Assembly (NCBI GenBank): GCA_039714395.1
Contig: JBDLJH010000001.1
Coordinates: 1-64,000 of the forward strand
Source of the DNA: JAPHSX01 sp039714395
Lineage (GTDB): Bacteria > Pseudomonadota > Gammaproteobacteria > Thiohalomonadales > Thiohalomonadaceae
Length of the DNA stretch: 64,000 nucleotides
Direction: 5' to 3'
A program made the position numbers and the translations under genes. Positions 49,393 to 58,501 of the stretch are shown here, in pieces. The notes under the pieces are model-generated. The model saw nothing but the letters and a program-made list of their open reading frames with translations. It made no database searches and was not told the DNA's origin. Each line of letters starts with the position of its first letter. The stretch's first letter is position 1.

Positions 49393-50331
49393 ATGGAACT
49401 GATTCGCGGTATTCACAATTTGCGTCCCCGTCATCGGGGCTGCGTTGCCACTATAGGTAACTTTGATGGGGTGCATCTGGGCCACCAGGCCGTGCTGGGG
49501 CAGCTGGCGGAGAAGGCAGGTGAGTTTTGTCTGCCGGCGGTGGTGATCACCTTTGAGCCGCAGCCGCAGGAGTATTTCAGCCACGGCGATATCCCACCGC
49601 GGCTGACCCGTTTTCGCGAGAAGATACAGGCCTTGCGCCGCTTTGCGGTGGACCGGGTGCTGGCGCTGCAATTTAACCAGAAACTGGCCGAACTGAGTGC
49701 CGAGGAGTTTATTCAGCAGGTACTGCTCGATGGGCTCGACATCCGTTATCTGGTGGTGGGTGACGACTTTCGTTTCGGTAAGGGGCGTGGCGGTGATTTT
49801 TCCATGTTGCAGCAGGTCGGTGCCAAGCACGGCTTCGATGTGGTCAATATGCACACCTTTAGCCAGGGGGATGAGCGGGTCAGCAGCACCCGTATCCGCG
49901 AGGCATTGCAGCGCGGAGAACTGATGCCGGCAGAGCAGATGCTGGGGCGCACCTATCGCATGTGCGGGAGGGTCGCCCACGGTAACAAGCTGGGGCGTAC
50001 TATCGGTTTCCCCACCGCCAATATCTTCCTGCACCGCAAGAAGACCCCGGTGGACGGTGTCTTTGCGGTGGAGATGTTCGGTATCAAAGGTGAGCCGGTT
50101 GCCGGGGTGGCGAATGTCGGCACCCGTCCCACGGTAGATGAGACGGGCACCCGCTCGCTGCTGGAGGTGCACCTGTTTGATTTTGATGGCGACATCTACG
50201 GACGCTACGTCCATGTCGACTTTTTACACCGCATTCGCGAGGAGCGCCGCTTTGAGTCATTTGATGCTCTGAAGGCGCAAATTCTCAACGATGCCGATGT
50301 GGCGCGGGCTTTTTTCGCCGCGCGCCGTTAA
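49393..50331 (+). CDS. ribF: Bifunctional riboflavin kinase / FAD synthetase
   Basis: RibF makes FMN from riboflavin and then FAD. The 312-residue product (E. coli 313) has the nucleotidyltransferase motif GNFDGVHLGH near residues 22-31 and, in the C-terminal kinase domain, GRTIGFPTANI. It sits between murJ and ileS, the usual gammaproteobacterial order; no ribosome site of strength is visible. Confidence 0.96.
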   Translation: MELIRGIHNLRPRHRGCVATIGNFDGVHLGHQAVLGQLAEKAGEFCLPAVVITFEPQPQEYFSHGDIPPRLTRFREKIQALRRFAVDRVLALQFNQKLAELSAEEFIQQVLLDGLDIRYLVVGDDFRFGKGRGGDFSMLQQVGAKHGFDVVNMHTFSQGDERVSSTRIREALQRGELMPAEQMLGRTYRMCGRVAHGNKLGRTIGFPTANIFLHRKKTPVDGVFAVEMFGIKGEPVAGVANVGTRPTVDETGTRSLLEVHLFDFDGDIYGRYVHVDFLHRIREERRFESFDALKAQILNDADVARAFFAARR

Positions 50332-50371
50332 TCTTAATACTGATATTTTGACTTGATGAAGTGAGAGTGCC

Positions 50372-53284
50372 GTGACGGACTATAAAAAGACCCTTAACCT
50401 GCCGCAGACCGATTTTCCCATGCGCGGTAACCTGGCCAATCGTGAGCCAGAGATGCTGAAGGCGTGGCAGGAGAAGGATCTCTACGGAATGATTCGCGAG
50501 GCCTCAAAGGGGCGCGAGCAATTCATCCTGCACGACGGCCCACCCTACGCCAATGGCGACATCCACCTCGGTCATGCGGTCAACAAGGTGCTCAAGGACA
50601 TCATCGTTAAGTCCAAGACCCTGAGCGGCTTCGACGCCCCCTATGTGCCGGGCTGGGATTGTCACGGCCTGCCCATTGAGCTACAGGTGGAGAAAAAGAT
50701 CGGCAAGGCCGGTATCAAGGTGGACGCGGACAAGTTCCGTGCCGCCTGCCGTGAGTATGCTGCCAAACAGGTCAACAAGCAGCGTGTAGGGTTTAAGCGG
50801 ATGCTGGTTCTTAGCGACTGGGATAATCCCTACCTCACCATGGATTTCGAGTTTGAGGCCGACATTATCCGTACCCTCGGTCAGATCATCGACCAGGGTC
50901 ACCTACACAAGGGCTCCAAGCCGGTGCACTGGTGTGTCGACTGTGGCTCGGCGCTGGCCGAGGCCGAGGTGGAGTACGAGGACAAGACCTCGCCCTCTAT
51001 CGACGTGCGCTTCGAGGTACTTGACGACGAGGCCTTCCTGAGTCGCGTACAGAAGACCGAGGCCCACCCGGGCGAAGGCCCGATCTCTGCGGTGATCTGG
51101 ACCACTACCCCTTGGACCCTGCCCGCCAACCAGGCGGTCGCCCTCAACCCTGAGCTGGAGTATGCGTTGGTACAGTGCGACGGTGTCGGTGAGCACGGCC
51201 CCGAGCGTTTGATCCTGGCCGATGGCCTGTTGAAAGATGTGATGGGACGTTATGGGATCGATGATTACAAAATCCTCGCCACCTGCTCTGGTGCCGACCT
51301 CGAAGGGCTAAAGTTGCAACACCCCTTCTATGATCGCGAAGTGCCAGTGATCCTTGGCGACCACGTCAGCCTTGAGGCTGGTACCGGTGCGGTACATACC
51401 GCCCCTGGCCATGGTCAGGAGGACTACGCGGTGGGCTCAAAATATAATCTCAAGGTCGATAACCCGGTGGGCGGCGACGGCAAGTTCCTGCCCGGCACCG
51501 AACTGTTTGAGGGCCAGCACGTCTTTAAGGCGAACGATTCTGTGATGGATGTGCTGCGCGAGCGCGGCAAGCTGGTGCATGCTCAGGCGCTGCGCCACAG
51601 CTACCCCCACTGCTGGCGGCACAATACCCCCATCATCTTCCGCGCCACCCCGCAGTGGTTTATCGCCATGGATGGCGTGTATCCCGAGCTTGTCGGGAAC
51701 AATGACCAGGGTATCTCCTCAGATAAGAAAGCCCTGCGTCCAGCGGCGTTGGAGGCAATCAAGCATACCGAGTGGATGCCCGACTGGGGTCAGGCGCGCA
51801 TTGAGGGGATGATTGATGGGCGCCCCGACTGGTGTATCTCGCGTCAGCGCACCTGGGGTGTGCCGATTGCCCTGTTTGTACACAAGGTCACGGCCAAGCT
51901 CCACCCCAATACTGCCGAGTTGATTGAGCAGGTGGCACAGCGGGTTGAAGAGAAGGGCATCGATGCCTGGTTCGACCTCGACCCTGCCGAGTTGCTGGGT
52001 GATGAGGCCGCCGATTATGACAAGGTCGCTGACACCCTTGATGTCTGGTTCGACTCGGGGGTTAGCCATGCCGCCGTGCTGGAGCGCCGTGATGGGCTGC
52101 AGCGTCCGGCGGATCTCTACCTTGAGGGTTCGGATCAGCATCGCGGCTGGTTCCAGTCCTCTCTGCTTACCAGTATCGCCACTACCGGTAAGGCACCCTA
52201 TAAGTCAGTGCTTACTCACGGATTTACCGTAGACAAGAATGGGCACAAAATGTCCAAGTCACAGGGCAATGGTGTCGACCCTGTGAAAGTTTCCAATACA
52301 CTGGGGGCCGATATTCTGCGCCTATGGATCGCCTCGACGGATTACCGTTATGAGATGACTTACTCTGATGAGGTTCTCAAGCGCACCGCCGATGCCTATC
52401 GTCGTATTCGTAACACTGCTCGCTTCCTGATGGCTAATCTGGGAAAAGTTGGGGAGGGAGAAAGCGCCTTCGACCCGGCAAAGAATATGTTGTCGACAGA
52501 CAAACTGCTGCCGCTGGATGCCTGGGCCGTGGCCCGTGCCGCCGAGCTACAGCGTGAGCTTCAGGGATCCTACGACGACTACGAGTTTCACCTCGTCTAC
52601 CAGAAGCTGCTCAAATTCTGCTCCATTGATATGGGCTCCTTCTATCTGGATGTGATCAAAGACCGCCAGTACACCATGCAGCCCGATTCACTGGGCCGTC
52701 GCTCGGCACAGACCGCTATCTACCATGTGCTGGAGGCGATGAGCCGCTGGATGGCCCCGGTGCTTAGCTTTACCGCCGAGGAGATCTGGCAGAACATGCC
52801 GGGTGAACGTGGTGAGTCGGTATTCCTTGAGGGCTGGTATCTCTTCCCCGAGATGAATCTCGGCGAGCTGGACCTCGGTTACTGGAGTGAGGTGATGGAG
52901 GTTCGTGATGCCGTTAATCGCGAGCTGGAACAGCTGCGCAATGCCGGTGAGATCGGTGCCAACCTGCAGGCCGAGGTGACCCTCACCTGTGGTAGCGAGA
53001 TCCACGATAAGCTGGGGCGCCTGGGAGATGAGCTGCGTTTTGTTCTCATTACCTCTACCGCCGATATCCAGTTGATGGCCCAGCAGCCCCCTGCCGAGGC
53101 GGCCCACTATACCCTGGAGTCGGGTGACGAGATCTGGGTGGCAGTGGCCGCCAGCGCCCACCAGAAATGCGACCGCTGCTGGCACTACTGCGAGGATGTC
53201 GGTAGTCATACCGAGCACCCGCAGCTCTGTGGCCGCTGCGTGGAGAACGTGGATGGTGATGGCGAAGAGCGCGAGTTTGCCTAA
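50372..53284 (+). CDS. ileS: Isoleucyl-tRNA synthetase
   Basis: IleRS charges tRNA-Ile and edits valine. The 970-residue product (E. coli 938) starts with GTG at 50372. It has the HIGH motif as HLGH (65-68), the CP1 editing domain, the KMSKS motif (626-630), and a C-terminal zinc finger with CDRCWHYC and CGRC. It is the bacterial type sensitive to mupirocin by family. It lies between ribF and lspA (6-base gap), the standard coupling. Confidence 0.97.
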   Translation: MTDYKKTLNLPQTDFPMRGNLANREPEMLKAWQEKDLYGMIREASKGREQFILHDGPPYANGDIHLGHAVNKVLKDIIVKSKTLSGFDAPYVPGWDCHGLPIELQVEKKIGKAGIKVDADKFRAACREYAAKQVNKQRVGFKRMLVLSDWDNPYLTMDFEFEADIIRTLGQIIDQGHLHKGSKPVHWCVDCGSALAEAEVEYEDKTSPSIDVRFEVLDDEAFLSRVQKTEAHPGEGPISAVIWTTTPWTLPANQAVALNPELEYALVQCDGVGEHGPERLILADGLLKDVMGRYGIDDYKILATCSGADLEGLKLQHPFYDREVPVILGDHVSLEAGTGAVHTAPGHGQEDYAVGSKYNLKVDNPVGGDGKFLPGTELFEGQHVFKANDSVMDVLRERGKLVHAQALRHSYPHCWRHNTPIIFRATPQWFIAMDGVYPELVGNNDQGISSDKKALRPAALEAIKHTEWMPDWGQARIEGMIDGRPDWCISRQRTWGVPIALFVHKVTAKLHPNTAELIEQVAQRVEEKGIDAWFDLDPAELLGDEAADYDKVADTLDVWFDSGVSHAAVLERRDGLQRPADLYLEGSDQHRGWFQSSLLTSIATTGKAPYKSVLTHGFTVDKNGHKMSKSQGNGVDPVKVSNTLGADILRLWIASTDYRYEMTYSDEVLKRTADAYRRIRNTARFLMANLGKVGEGESAFDPAKNMLSTDKLLPLDAWAVARAAELQRELQGSYDDYEFHLVYQKLLKFCSIDMGSFYLDVIKDRQYTMQPDSLGRRSAQTAIYHVLEAMSRWMAPVLSFTAEEIWQNMPGERGESVFLEGWYLFPEMNLGELDLGYWSEVMEVRDAVNRELEQLRNAGEIGANLQAEVTLTCGSEIHDKLGRLGDELRFVLITSTADIQLMAQQPPAEAAHYTLESGDEIWVAVAASAHQKCDRCWHYCEDVGSHTEHPQLCGRCVENVDGDGEEREFA

Positions 53285-53290
53285 AGGACG

Positions 53291-53758
53291 ATGATGCTTA
53301 AATGGACATGGCTCTCAGTGTTGGTGATCGCCCTCGATCAGCTCACTAAAGGGATGGCGACGGCCAGCCTCAACTACGCCGAGCCGGTGGCAGTGCTGCC
53401 GTTATTCAATCTCACCCTGGTACACAACACTGGGGCTGCCTTTAGCTTTCTTAGTCAGGCAGGAGGCTGGCAGCGCTGGTTCTTCGCCGCTATCGCCTTG
53501 GTGGTGAGTGTCGGTATTGTTTTCTGGCTGAAAAATCTGGATCGTGACAAGTTGTGGGAGGCGCTGGCGCTGGCGCTGATTCTGGGTGGTGCCATCGGAA
53601 ATGTCTGGGACCGTATCCTGCTTGGTTATGTCGTTGATTTTCTGGATTTTTATTACGGCAGCTGGCACTGGCCCGCGTTTAATGTGGCCGATATTGCCAT
53701 TAGCGTGGGTGCCGTCATATTGATTATCGACAGCCTCCGGCCAGACAGAAAATCCTGA
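53291..53758 (+). CDS. lspA: Lipoprotein signal peptidase
   Basis: LspA cleaves diacylated prolipoproteins in the inner membrane. The 155-residue product has four membrane segments, NTGAAFS (46-52) and the catalytic aspartates Asp116 (VVDFLD) and Asp134 (NVADIAI), equal to Asp123/141 of E. coli. It follows ileS by 6 bases. Confidence 0.97.
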   Translation: MMLKWTWLSVLVIALDQLTKGMATASLNYAEPVAVLPLFNLTLVHNTGAAFSFLSQAGGWQRWFFAAIALVVSVGIVFWLKNLDRDKLWEALALALILGGAIGNVWDRILLGYVVDFLDFYYGSWHWPAFNVADIAISVGAVILIIDSLRPDRKS

Positions 53759-53804
53759 CTCCTGTGGTAAACTATTTCTCTTGATTTGATTGTGAGGTTC
53801 CCCC

Positions 53805-54275
53805 TTGTCCGATAAAGCATCCGTTATCGCCCCCGGTAGTCGGGTGGTGATGCACTACCGCCTGGCGATGGAAGACGGCAACGTGGTCGACTCCACCTGG
53901 GACGATGATGAGCCGATTGAATTTACCGTTGGTGATGGAACCATGGCCGCCGGGCTGGATGATGCCCTGCAGGGGCTGAAGATAGATGATCACGTCACCA
54001 TCCACCTCACCGCGGATCAGGCCTTTGGCGAGAAGGACACCGCCAATATCCACTCCATGCCGCGTGAAGAGTTTGATTCAAAGATGCCGCTGGAACCAGG
54101 CATGGTGATCGGCTTTACCCTGCCCAACGGTGAGGAGCTGCCGGGGATGGTACTGGAGGCCGATGAGACCTCCGTACTGGTCGATTTCAACCACCCCCTC
54201 TCCGGGCATACCATTATGTTCGAGGTGATGATCATCTCCATCGAGAATATCAGCGCTGCCAACGACGAAGAGTAG
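53805..54275 (+). CDS. fkpB: FKBP-type peptidyl-prolyl isomerase (SlpA-like)
   Basis: This is a cytoplasmic prolyl isomerase/chaperone of the SlyD/SlpA type. The 156-residue product (E. coli 149) has the FKBP core split by an insert-in-flap domain (FGEKDTANIHSMPREEF). It lacks the metal-binding histidine-rich tail of SlyD, which favours SlpA. The start is TTG at 53805, with TGTGAGG 7 bases upstream. It lies between lspA and ispH in the conserved order. Confidence 0.92.
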   Translation: MSDKASVIAPGSRVVMHYRLAMEDGNVVDSTWDDDEPIEFTVGDGTMAAGLDDALQGLKIDDHVTIHLTADQAFGEKDTANIHSMPREEFDSKMPLEPGMVIGFTLPNGEELPGMVLEADETSVLVDFNHPLSGHTIMFEVMIISIENISAANDEE

Positions 54276-54281
54276 TCTCCC

Positions 54282-55214
54282 ATGCAACTTGAGCTCGCCA
54301 ATCCCCGTGGTTTCTGTGCCGGAGTCGATCGCGCCATCGCTATCGTCGATCGTGCGCTGGAGCTGTTTGGTGCCCCCATCTATGTACGCCACGAGGTGGT
54401 ACACAACCGCTTTGTGGTTGATGGTCTGCGAGACAAAGGGGCGATCTTTGTCGAGGAGCTGGATGAGGTACCGGATGGGGCCACCGTGATCTTCAGCGCC
54501 CACGGCGTCTCACTGGCGGTGCAGCAGGAGGCCGAAAGAAGGGACCTGAGCGTATTTGATGCCACCTGCCCGCTGGTCACCAAGGTTCACCTGGAGGTGG
54601 TGCGCCACGCCAGGGCAGGGCGTGAGGTGGTGCTGATCGGTCATGCCGGCCACCCTGAGGTCGAGGGGACCATGGGGCGCTATGACACCAGTGCTGGCGG
54701 CGCAATCTATCGGGTGGACTCTATCGAAGAGGTGAATGCACTTAAGGTCAATAATCCCGATGAGCTTGCCTTTGTTACCCAGACCACCCTTTCTATGGAT
54801 GATGCACGCCTCATCATCGATGCCCTGCGACAGCGTTTTCCGAAGATAATAGGTCCGAAAAAGGATGATATCTGCTATGCCACCCAGAACCGTCAGGATG
54901 CCGTACGCGGGCTGGCCGAACGATGTGACGTGGTATTGGTGGTAGGCTCTCCCAATAGCTCCAACTCCAACCGCCTGCGCGAATTGGCGACACGGCTCGG
55001 TAAACCAGCCTACCTGATTGATAACGCCGGAGAGTTAGAACCCGAATGGTTTGATGGGGTGAAACAGGTGGGAATTAGCGCCGGGGCCTCCGCACCCGAG
55101 GTGCTGGTCGAAGAGGTGATTGCCCGCCTGCGTGGGTGGGGTGTGGAGAGTGAGACCGAGAGCGAAGGGCAACGGGAAGAGATGATGTTCCCGCTGCCGA
55201 AGGCCTTACAATAA
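54282..55214 (+). CDS. ispH: 4-hydroxy-3-methylbut-2-enyl diphosphate reductase
   Basis: IspH is the last enzyme of the MEP isoprenoid pathway. The 310-residue product has the iron-sulfur ligands Cys12, Cys96 and Cys198 and the substrate residues His41, His124 and Glu126 at the expected places (E. coli 12/96/197, 41/124/126). It follows fkpB by 6 bases and ends the murJ-ispH operon. It converges on the pilE-like gene with a 14-base gap containing a short palindrome. Confidence 0.96.
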   Translation: MQLELANPRGFCAGVDRAIAIVDRALELFGAPIYVRHEVVHNRFVVDGLRDKGAIFVEELDEVPDGATVIFSAHGVSLAVQQEAERRDLSVFDATCPLVTKVHLEVVRHARAGREVVLIGHAGHPEVEGTMGRYDTSAGGAIYRVDSIEEVNALKVNNPDELAFVTQTTLSMDDARLIIDALRQRFPKIIGPKKDDICYATQNRQDAVRGLAERCDVVLVVGSPNSSNSNRLRELATRLGKPAYLIDNAGELEPEWFDGVKQVGISAGASAPEVLVEEVIARLRGWGVESETESEGQREEMMFPLPKALQ

Positions 55215-55228
55215 CCGTCTAATAGACG

Positions 55229-55666
55229 CTACCAGCAAGTTGTCGGTTCTCTTAATCCATTTGGATTTGCGGCATTTACTGTGAAGGTCAGGGTTGTACA
55301 CCCAGTATCATCGCTCTGTTTCCCCGGATCCTTGGCTGTTGCGGTGGCAACATAGCCAGTACTATTTGCACTGGTGATGTCTATGTCATACCAACGTTCC
55401 AGAGTCTCTGCAGAATAGTTAACAGTCGTGTTTGCAGCATCTCCCGGGGTGCAGTCATTGTCGATGCCAAGTATTGTGCCATAGACGCTACAGTTGGCTC
55501 GCAGCTTCTCCTGAGCCTGTTGTAAGCCAAGCAGTGCGGTCTTTGCATCAGTGCGAGCCGACTTTTTCAAATATTGCTGGTAATTGGGCCAGGCGATACT
55601 TGCTAAAAGACCGATAATAGCGACGACAATCATCATTTCGATCAAAGTGAATCCATTATTTTTCAT
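55229..55666 (-). CDS. pilE: Type IV pilin-like protein (PilE family)
   Basis: This is a minor type IV pilin. The 145-residue product starts with a short class III leader, MKNNG, cleaved before FTLIEMMIVV (Phe6 = +1, Glu10 = +5). A hydrophobic helix and a C-terminal domain follow, with Cys59, Cys72, Cys123 and Cys144; the last pair fits the C-terminal disulfide loop. PilE follows ispH in Pseudomonas too, but here it is on the opposite strand to the other minor pilins. A major PilA is less likely, as the locus is the minor-pilin one, but cannot be excluded. Confidence 0.85.
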   Translation of the reverse strand: MKNNGFTLIEMMIVVAIIGLLASIAWPNYQQYLKKSARTDAKTALLGLQQAQEKLRANCSVYGTILGIDNDCTPGDAANTTVNYSAETLERWYDIDITSANSTGYVATATAKDPGKQSDDTGCTTLTFTVNAANPNGLREPTTCW

Positions 55667-55853
55667 GATTTGTTTCCTCTTGCAGAATCATAGTGTGCAC
55701 TATAGTAGCAATGGCGTCGAGAGGTACGGGTTGATTGTTTGATTGGTATTATAATTCCGATAAATGGTCGATTAAAGACAGTGAACGGTCGGTTTTTTCC
55801 TGTCTAGGGAATGGATTGGGCGATATACTTACGGGTAGTGGAAGAGCGGGGAT

Positions 55854-56393
55854 ATGATCGTGAGGCAGGAAAAGGGTTTTACATTAATTGAACTGATGAT
55901 TACGGTCGCAATCCTTAGCGTTGTGCTGGGTATTGCTGTGCCGAGTATGAGCAGTTTTATGGATAAACGTAGAGTGATCGACGCGGCTGAAGCCGTTCAC
56001 AGTATGTTGGTCTATGCACGCTCTGAGGCTATTGCACGCTCTACAAATGTGGCGGCAAGGATAGATGCCAATGCCATGGGTGTTAGCACTAATACCGCTT
56101 GTAACCCCTCCCATATTCTTACCGATGCCAGTCCATGTGTCTTGAGCGTTGACGGCGTTAATGTCCTTAAACGGGTTGTGACCAGTGATTATCCCGGTGT
56201 GACTTTTGCCACTACAACAAACCAAATCACTTTTGACCCCACGCGAGGCACTGTGCCTGTGGGTCAAAATGGCACGATAAGGGTCTCCTATGAGGATTAT
56301 GAGATAAGAGTGATTATAGGTGTAATTGGGAGGGTCAGGCTGTGTTCCCCATCTACTGCTCCTGTGGGAGGTTATAAAACATGTCCCGTTTAA
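55854..56393 (+). CDS. fimT: Minor pilin FimT/FimU (GspH family)
   Basis: This is a pseudopilin/minor pilin that primes pilus assembly. The 179-residue product has the leader ending at Gly8, cleaved before FTLIELMITVAI (Glu13 = +5), and a GspH/FimT-type helix (AVHSMLVYARSEAIARS). FimT versus FimU cannot be resolved by eye; FimT is also known as a DNA-binding pilin in some naturally competent bacteria. The C-terminus contains two cysteines near 168/177. It overlaps pilW by 13 bases. Confidence 0.83.
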   Translation: MIVRQEKGFTLIELMITVAILSVVLGIAVPSMSSFMDKRRVIDAAEAVHSMLVYARSEAIARSTNVAARIDANAMGVSTNTACNPSHILTDASPCVLSVDGVNVLKRVVTSDYPGVTFATTTNQITFDPTRGTVPVGQNGTIRVSYEDYEIRVIIGVIGRVRLCSPSTAPVGGYKTCPV

Positions 56394-57262
56394 ATAGTCG
56401 AGCATTTCAGCGAGGGCTGACCCTCATCGAATTAATGATTGGTATGGCGATAGGCTTAATTGTTGTCGGCATGGTCTTAAGCGTATATCTGACTACGCTG
56501 AGAACCAGTGGGGACACCATAAAGTCGAGCCGTCTCAATCAGGAAATAGCAGCCATTATGAATATTATGGTTAATGATATACGGCGCGCAGGTTATGCAC
56601 TTGCAAGTGGCCCTGACTGGGATAATCCAGATCCCGTTACTGGGCTTATTGATCCGGATGATTACGATAACTTGCTCGAGCCGAGTACCAATCCATTTAA
56701 TCAGCTGGGTTCGACAGCGCTTGAGGTGCACAATGCAGCCGATGATGATCAGGGCAGCCAGGGGAGTGGTAGCTGTATTGTCTATGCCTATGATGCAAAT
56801 ATAGATGGTGACCTGGATGACAATGAGAGTTTTGGTTTTCGCCTGAATGCGACGGGAGATGCGATACAGATGCGTCAAAGTATCGACTCAGCAGCTGGTG
56901 ATGTGTCCAACTCCTGTGATAACGCGAACGATACGTGGGCAACATTGAATGATGAAGAAAGCGTAACCATAACCGGATTAACGTTTGCTCTTTTGGATTC
57001 TAGTTGTATTAATACGCTGGAGCCTGATGAGGTTGATAATGATGGCGCTGGCGGTGTCGATGACTGGGGGGAACGTGACTGCTATACCATTGACCCTGCA
57101 GATTATCGTGCCACTTATCCTGCTGATGAGTCCATTCCCGTTGTAGAAGTTCGTAATGTGCTGATAACGCTGAATGCCCAGCTTATTGATGACACGGATG
57201 TGTCTATCACTTTGCAGCAACACGTTACTATACGTAATAATCTGGTGCGGTTAATACCGTAA
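56381..57262 (+). CDS. pilW: Minor pilin PilW
   Basis: PilW is a minor pilin of the tip complex. The 293-residue product has a leader ending at Gly12, cleaved before LTLIELMIG (Glu17 = +5), and the family feature NDIRRAGY (65-72). Residues 138-149 (DANIDGDLDDNE) look like a calcium loop, and a second acidic run lies near 217-228. The gene overlaps fimT by 13 bases, and the next gene's ribosome site follows its stop. Confidence 0.86.
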   Translation: MSRLNSRAFQRGLTLIELMIGMAIGLIVVGMVLSVYLTTLRTSGDTIKSSRLNQEIAAIMNIMVNDIRRAGYALASGPDWDNPDPVTGLIDPDDYDNLLEPSTNPFNQLGSTALEVHNAADDDQGSQGSGSCIVYAYDANIDGDLDDNESFGFRLNATGDAIQMRQSIDSAAGDVSNSCDNANDTWATLNDEESVTITGLTFALLDSSCINTLEPDEVDNDGAGGVDDWGERDCYTIDPADYRATYPADESIPVVEVRNVLITLNAQLIDDTDVSITLQQHVTIRNNLVRLIP

Positions 57263-57281
57263 GGCCATGGGGAGTGACACA

Positions 57282-58469
57282 ATGTCCATTAAAAATATGA
57301 ACTCCGCGAAATTTCACAGCCAGAGGGGGGTTGCCTCACTGCTGATATCTCTGGTTGTGCTGGTAACCATCACCTTTGTTACCCTCTATACCTCACGCAC
57401 GGTATTGATGGAGCAAAAGATTTCGACCAACGACTACCGGGGTCGGATGGCATTTGAAGCTGCAGAGACCGGTATCGAGGCCGCGATAGCCGCAACCGCA
57501 GAAGGTTGGACGCGGACTGCGGATAATGATGGAGACGATATTCCGGATTTGGTGACGAGTAGTGTTTTCGATGCCGATAAGGATGGTACGGTGGCCAATA
57601 ATGTAGATACCTTTGTGCTTACTAACGGCAGTAGTGTCACGGTAACCTTAACGGATGCCTCTACTAATGACTTGGTGCAGACCAATATTACAGCAGTCGG
57701 CAGTAGTGATGACAACGCAGCGCAAAGAACCATTTTTCAAACCCTGGTAATCGTACCCCCGATACCTAATGTGCCTGATACGCCTCTGTTGACCCGTGGC
57801 GGGGTAGTCATTGGCGGCTCGGCTACGGTGACCAACCCTGAGGGCAACTCCACAATCTGGTCCGGTGGCGATGTTAACGTCGGCTCAAATGCAGCCACCT
57901 CAACACAGATTGCAGACCCTACCGACGCCAATTACCCCGATTGTCTTGGTGGTTCGGTGATCTGCGGCACTATACCTTCGTCAAGTTCGAGTGTTGTTGG
58001 TCTTGATGTTATCGAAAATGATAACAGTCTTGACAATTTGAATTCGGCTGCGTTTTTTGAGAACTTTTTTGGCACAACGCCAAAGATTTATAAGGAGAGT
58101 CGTACCGATATCATTACCACTGACCTGGAAGCTCAGGATGGTGTGCTGGGTAAAATTATCTGGGTCGATAATGCTAATGTCACCATGAATGGTAATAACA
58201 CCTTTGGCAGTGTTGATGAGCCAGTCATCATTATCGTCGATGGTAATTACTCAGCCGGCGGAAATAACACAATTATTGGTCTGCTTTTTGTTATGGGTAG
58301 CATAACGGGTACGGGCTCCGTGGATGCTATCGGATCGGTGGTGGTAGGTGGTGTGAATAGTGGTGGTGGTGGAAGCCTTGATATCGTTTACAACAGCAAA
58401 GTGCTTGAATCAACCTTTAAGAAGGGCCGACCCGCGGGCGGCGGTGGCAGCTGGCGTGATTTTAATTAG
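57282..58469 (+). CDS. pilX: PilX-like minor pilus protein with long repeat-rich C-terminus
   Basis: This is a PilX-type minor pilin component. The ATG at 57282 (MSIKNMNSAKF) is 7 bases after GGGGAG and is preferred to 57267; it gives 395 residues. The N-terminus shows the PilX pattern: QRGVASLLISLVVLV with no +5 glutamate, then MEQKISTNDYRGR and AFEAAETGIEAA. Two acidic loops resemble calcium sites (DNDGDD at 81-86, DADKDG at 97-102). From about 170 the chain is rich in Gly/Asn/Val short strands, suggesting a beta-solenoid. It ends GGGGSWRDFN. It is about twice the size of Pseudomonas PilX (about 195). Confidence 0.78.
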   Translation: MSIKNMNSAKFHSQRGVASLLISLVVLVTITFVTLYTSRTVLMEQKISTNDYRGRMAFEAAETGIEAAIAATAEGWTRTADNDGDDIPDLVTSSVFDADKDGTVANNVDTFVLTNGSSVTVTLTDASTNDLVQTNITAVGSSDDNAAQRTIFQTLVIVPPIPNVPDTPLLTRGGVVIGGSATVTNPEGNSTIWSGGDVNVGSNAATSTQIADPTDANYPDCLGGSVICGTIPSSSSSVVGLDVIENDNSLDNLNSAAFFENFFGTTPKIYKESRTDIITTDLEAQDGVLGKIIWVDNANVTMNGNNTFGSVDEPVIIIVDGNYSAGGNNTIIGLLFVMGSITGTGSVDAIGSVVVGGVNSGGGGSLDIVYNSKVLESTFKKGRPAGGGGSWRDFN

Positions 58470-58501
58470 TAACAACGGACTTAAGCAGTAAGGAGCTTAC
58501 C

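Noticed and set aside
55216..55228. Palindrome CGTCT-AAT-AGACG between the ispH and pilE stops, as a terminator.
   Set aside because: The stem is only 5 bp, with no T run on either side.
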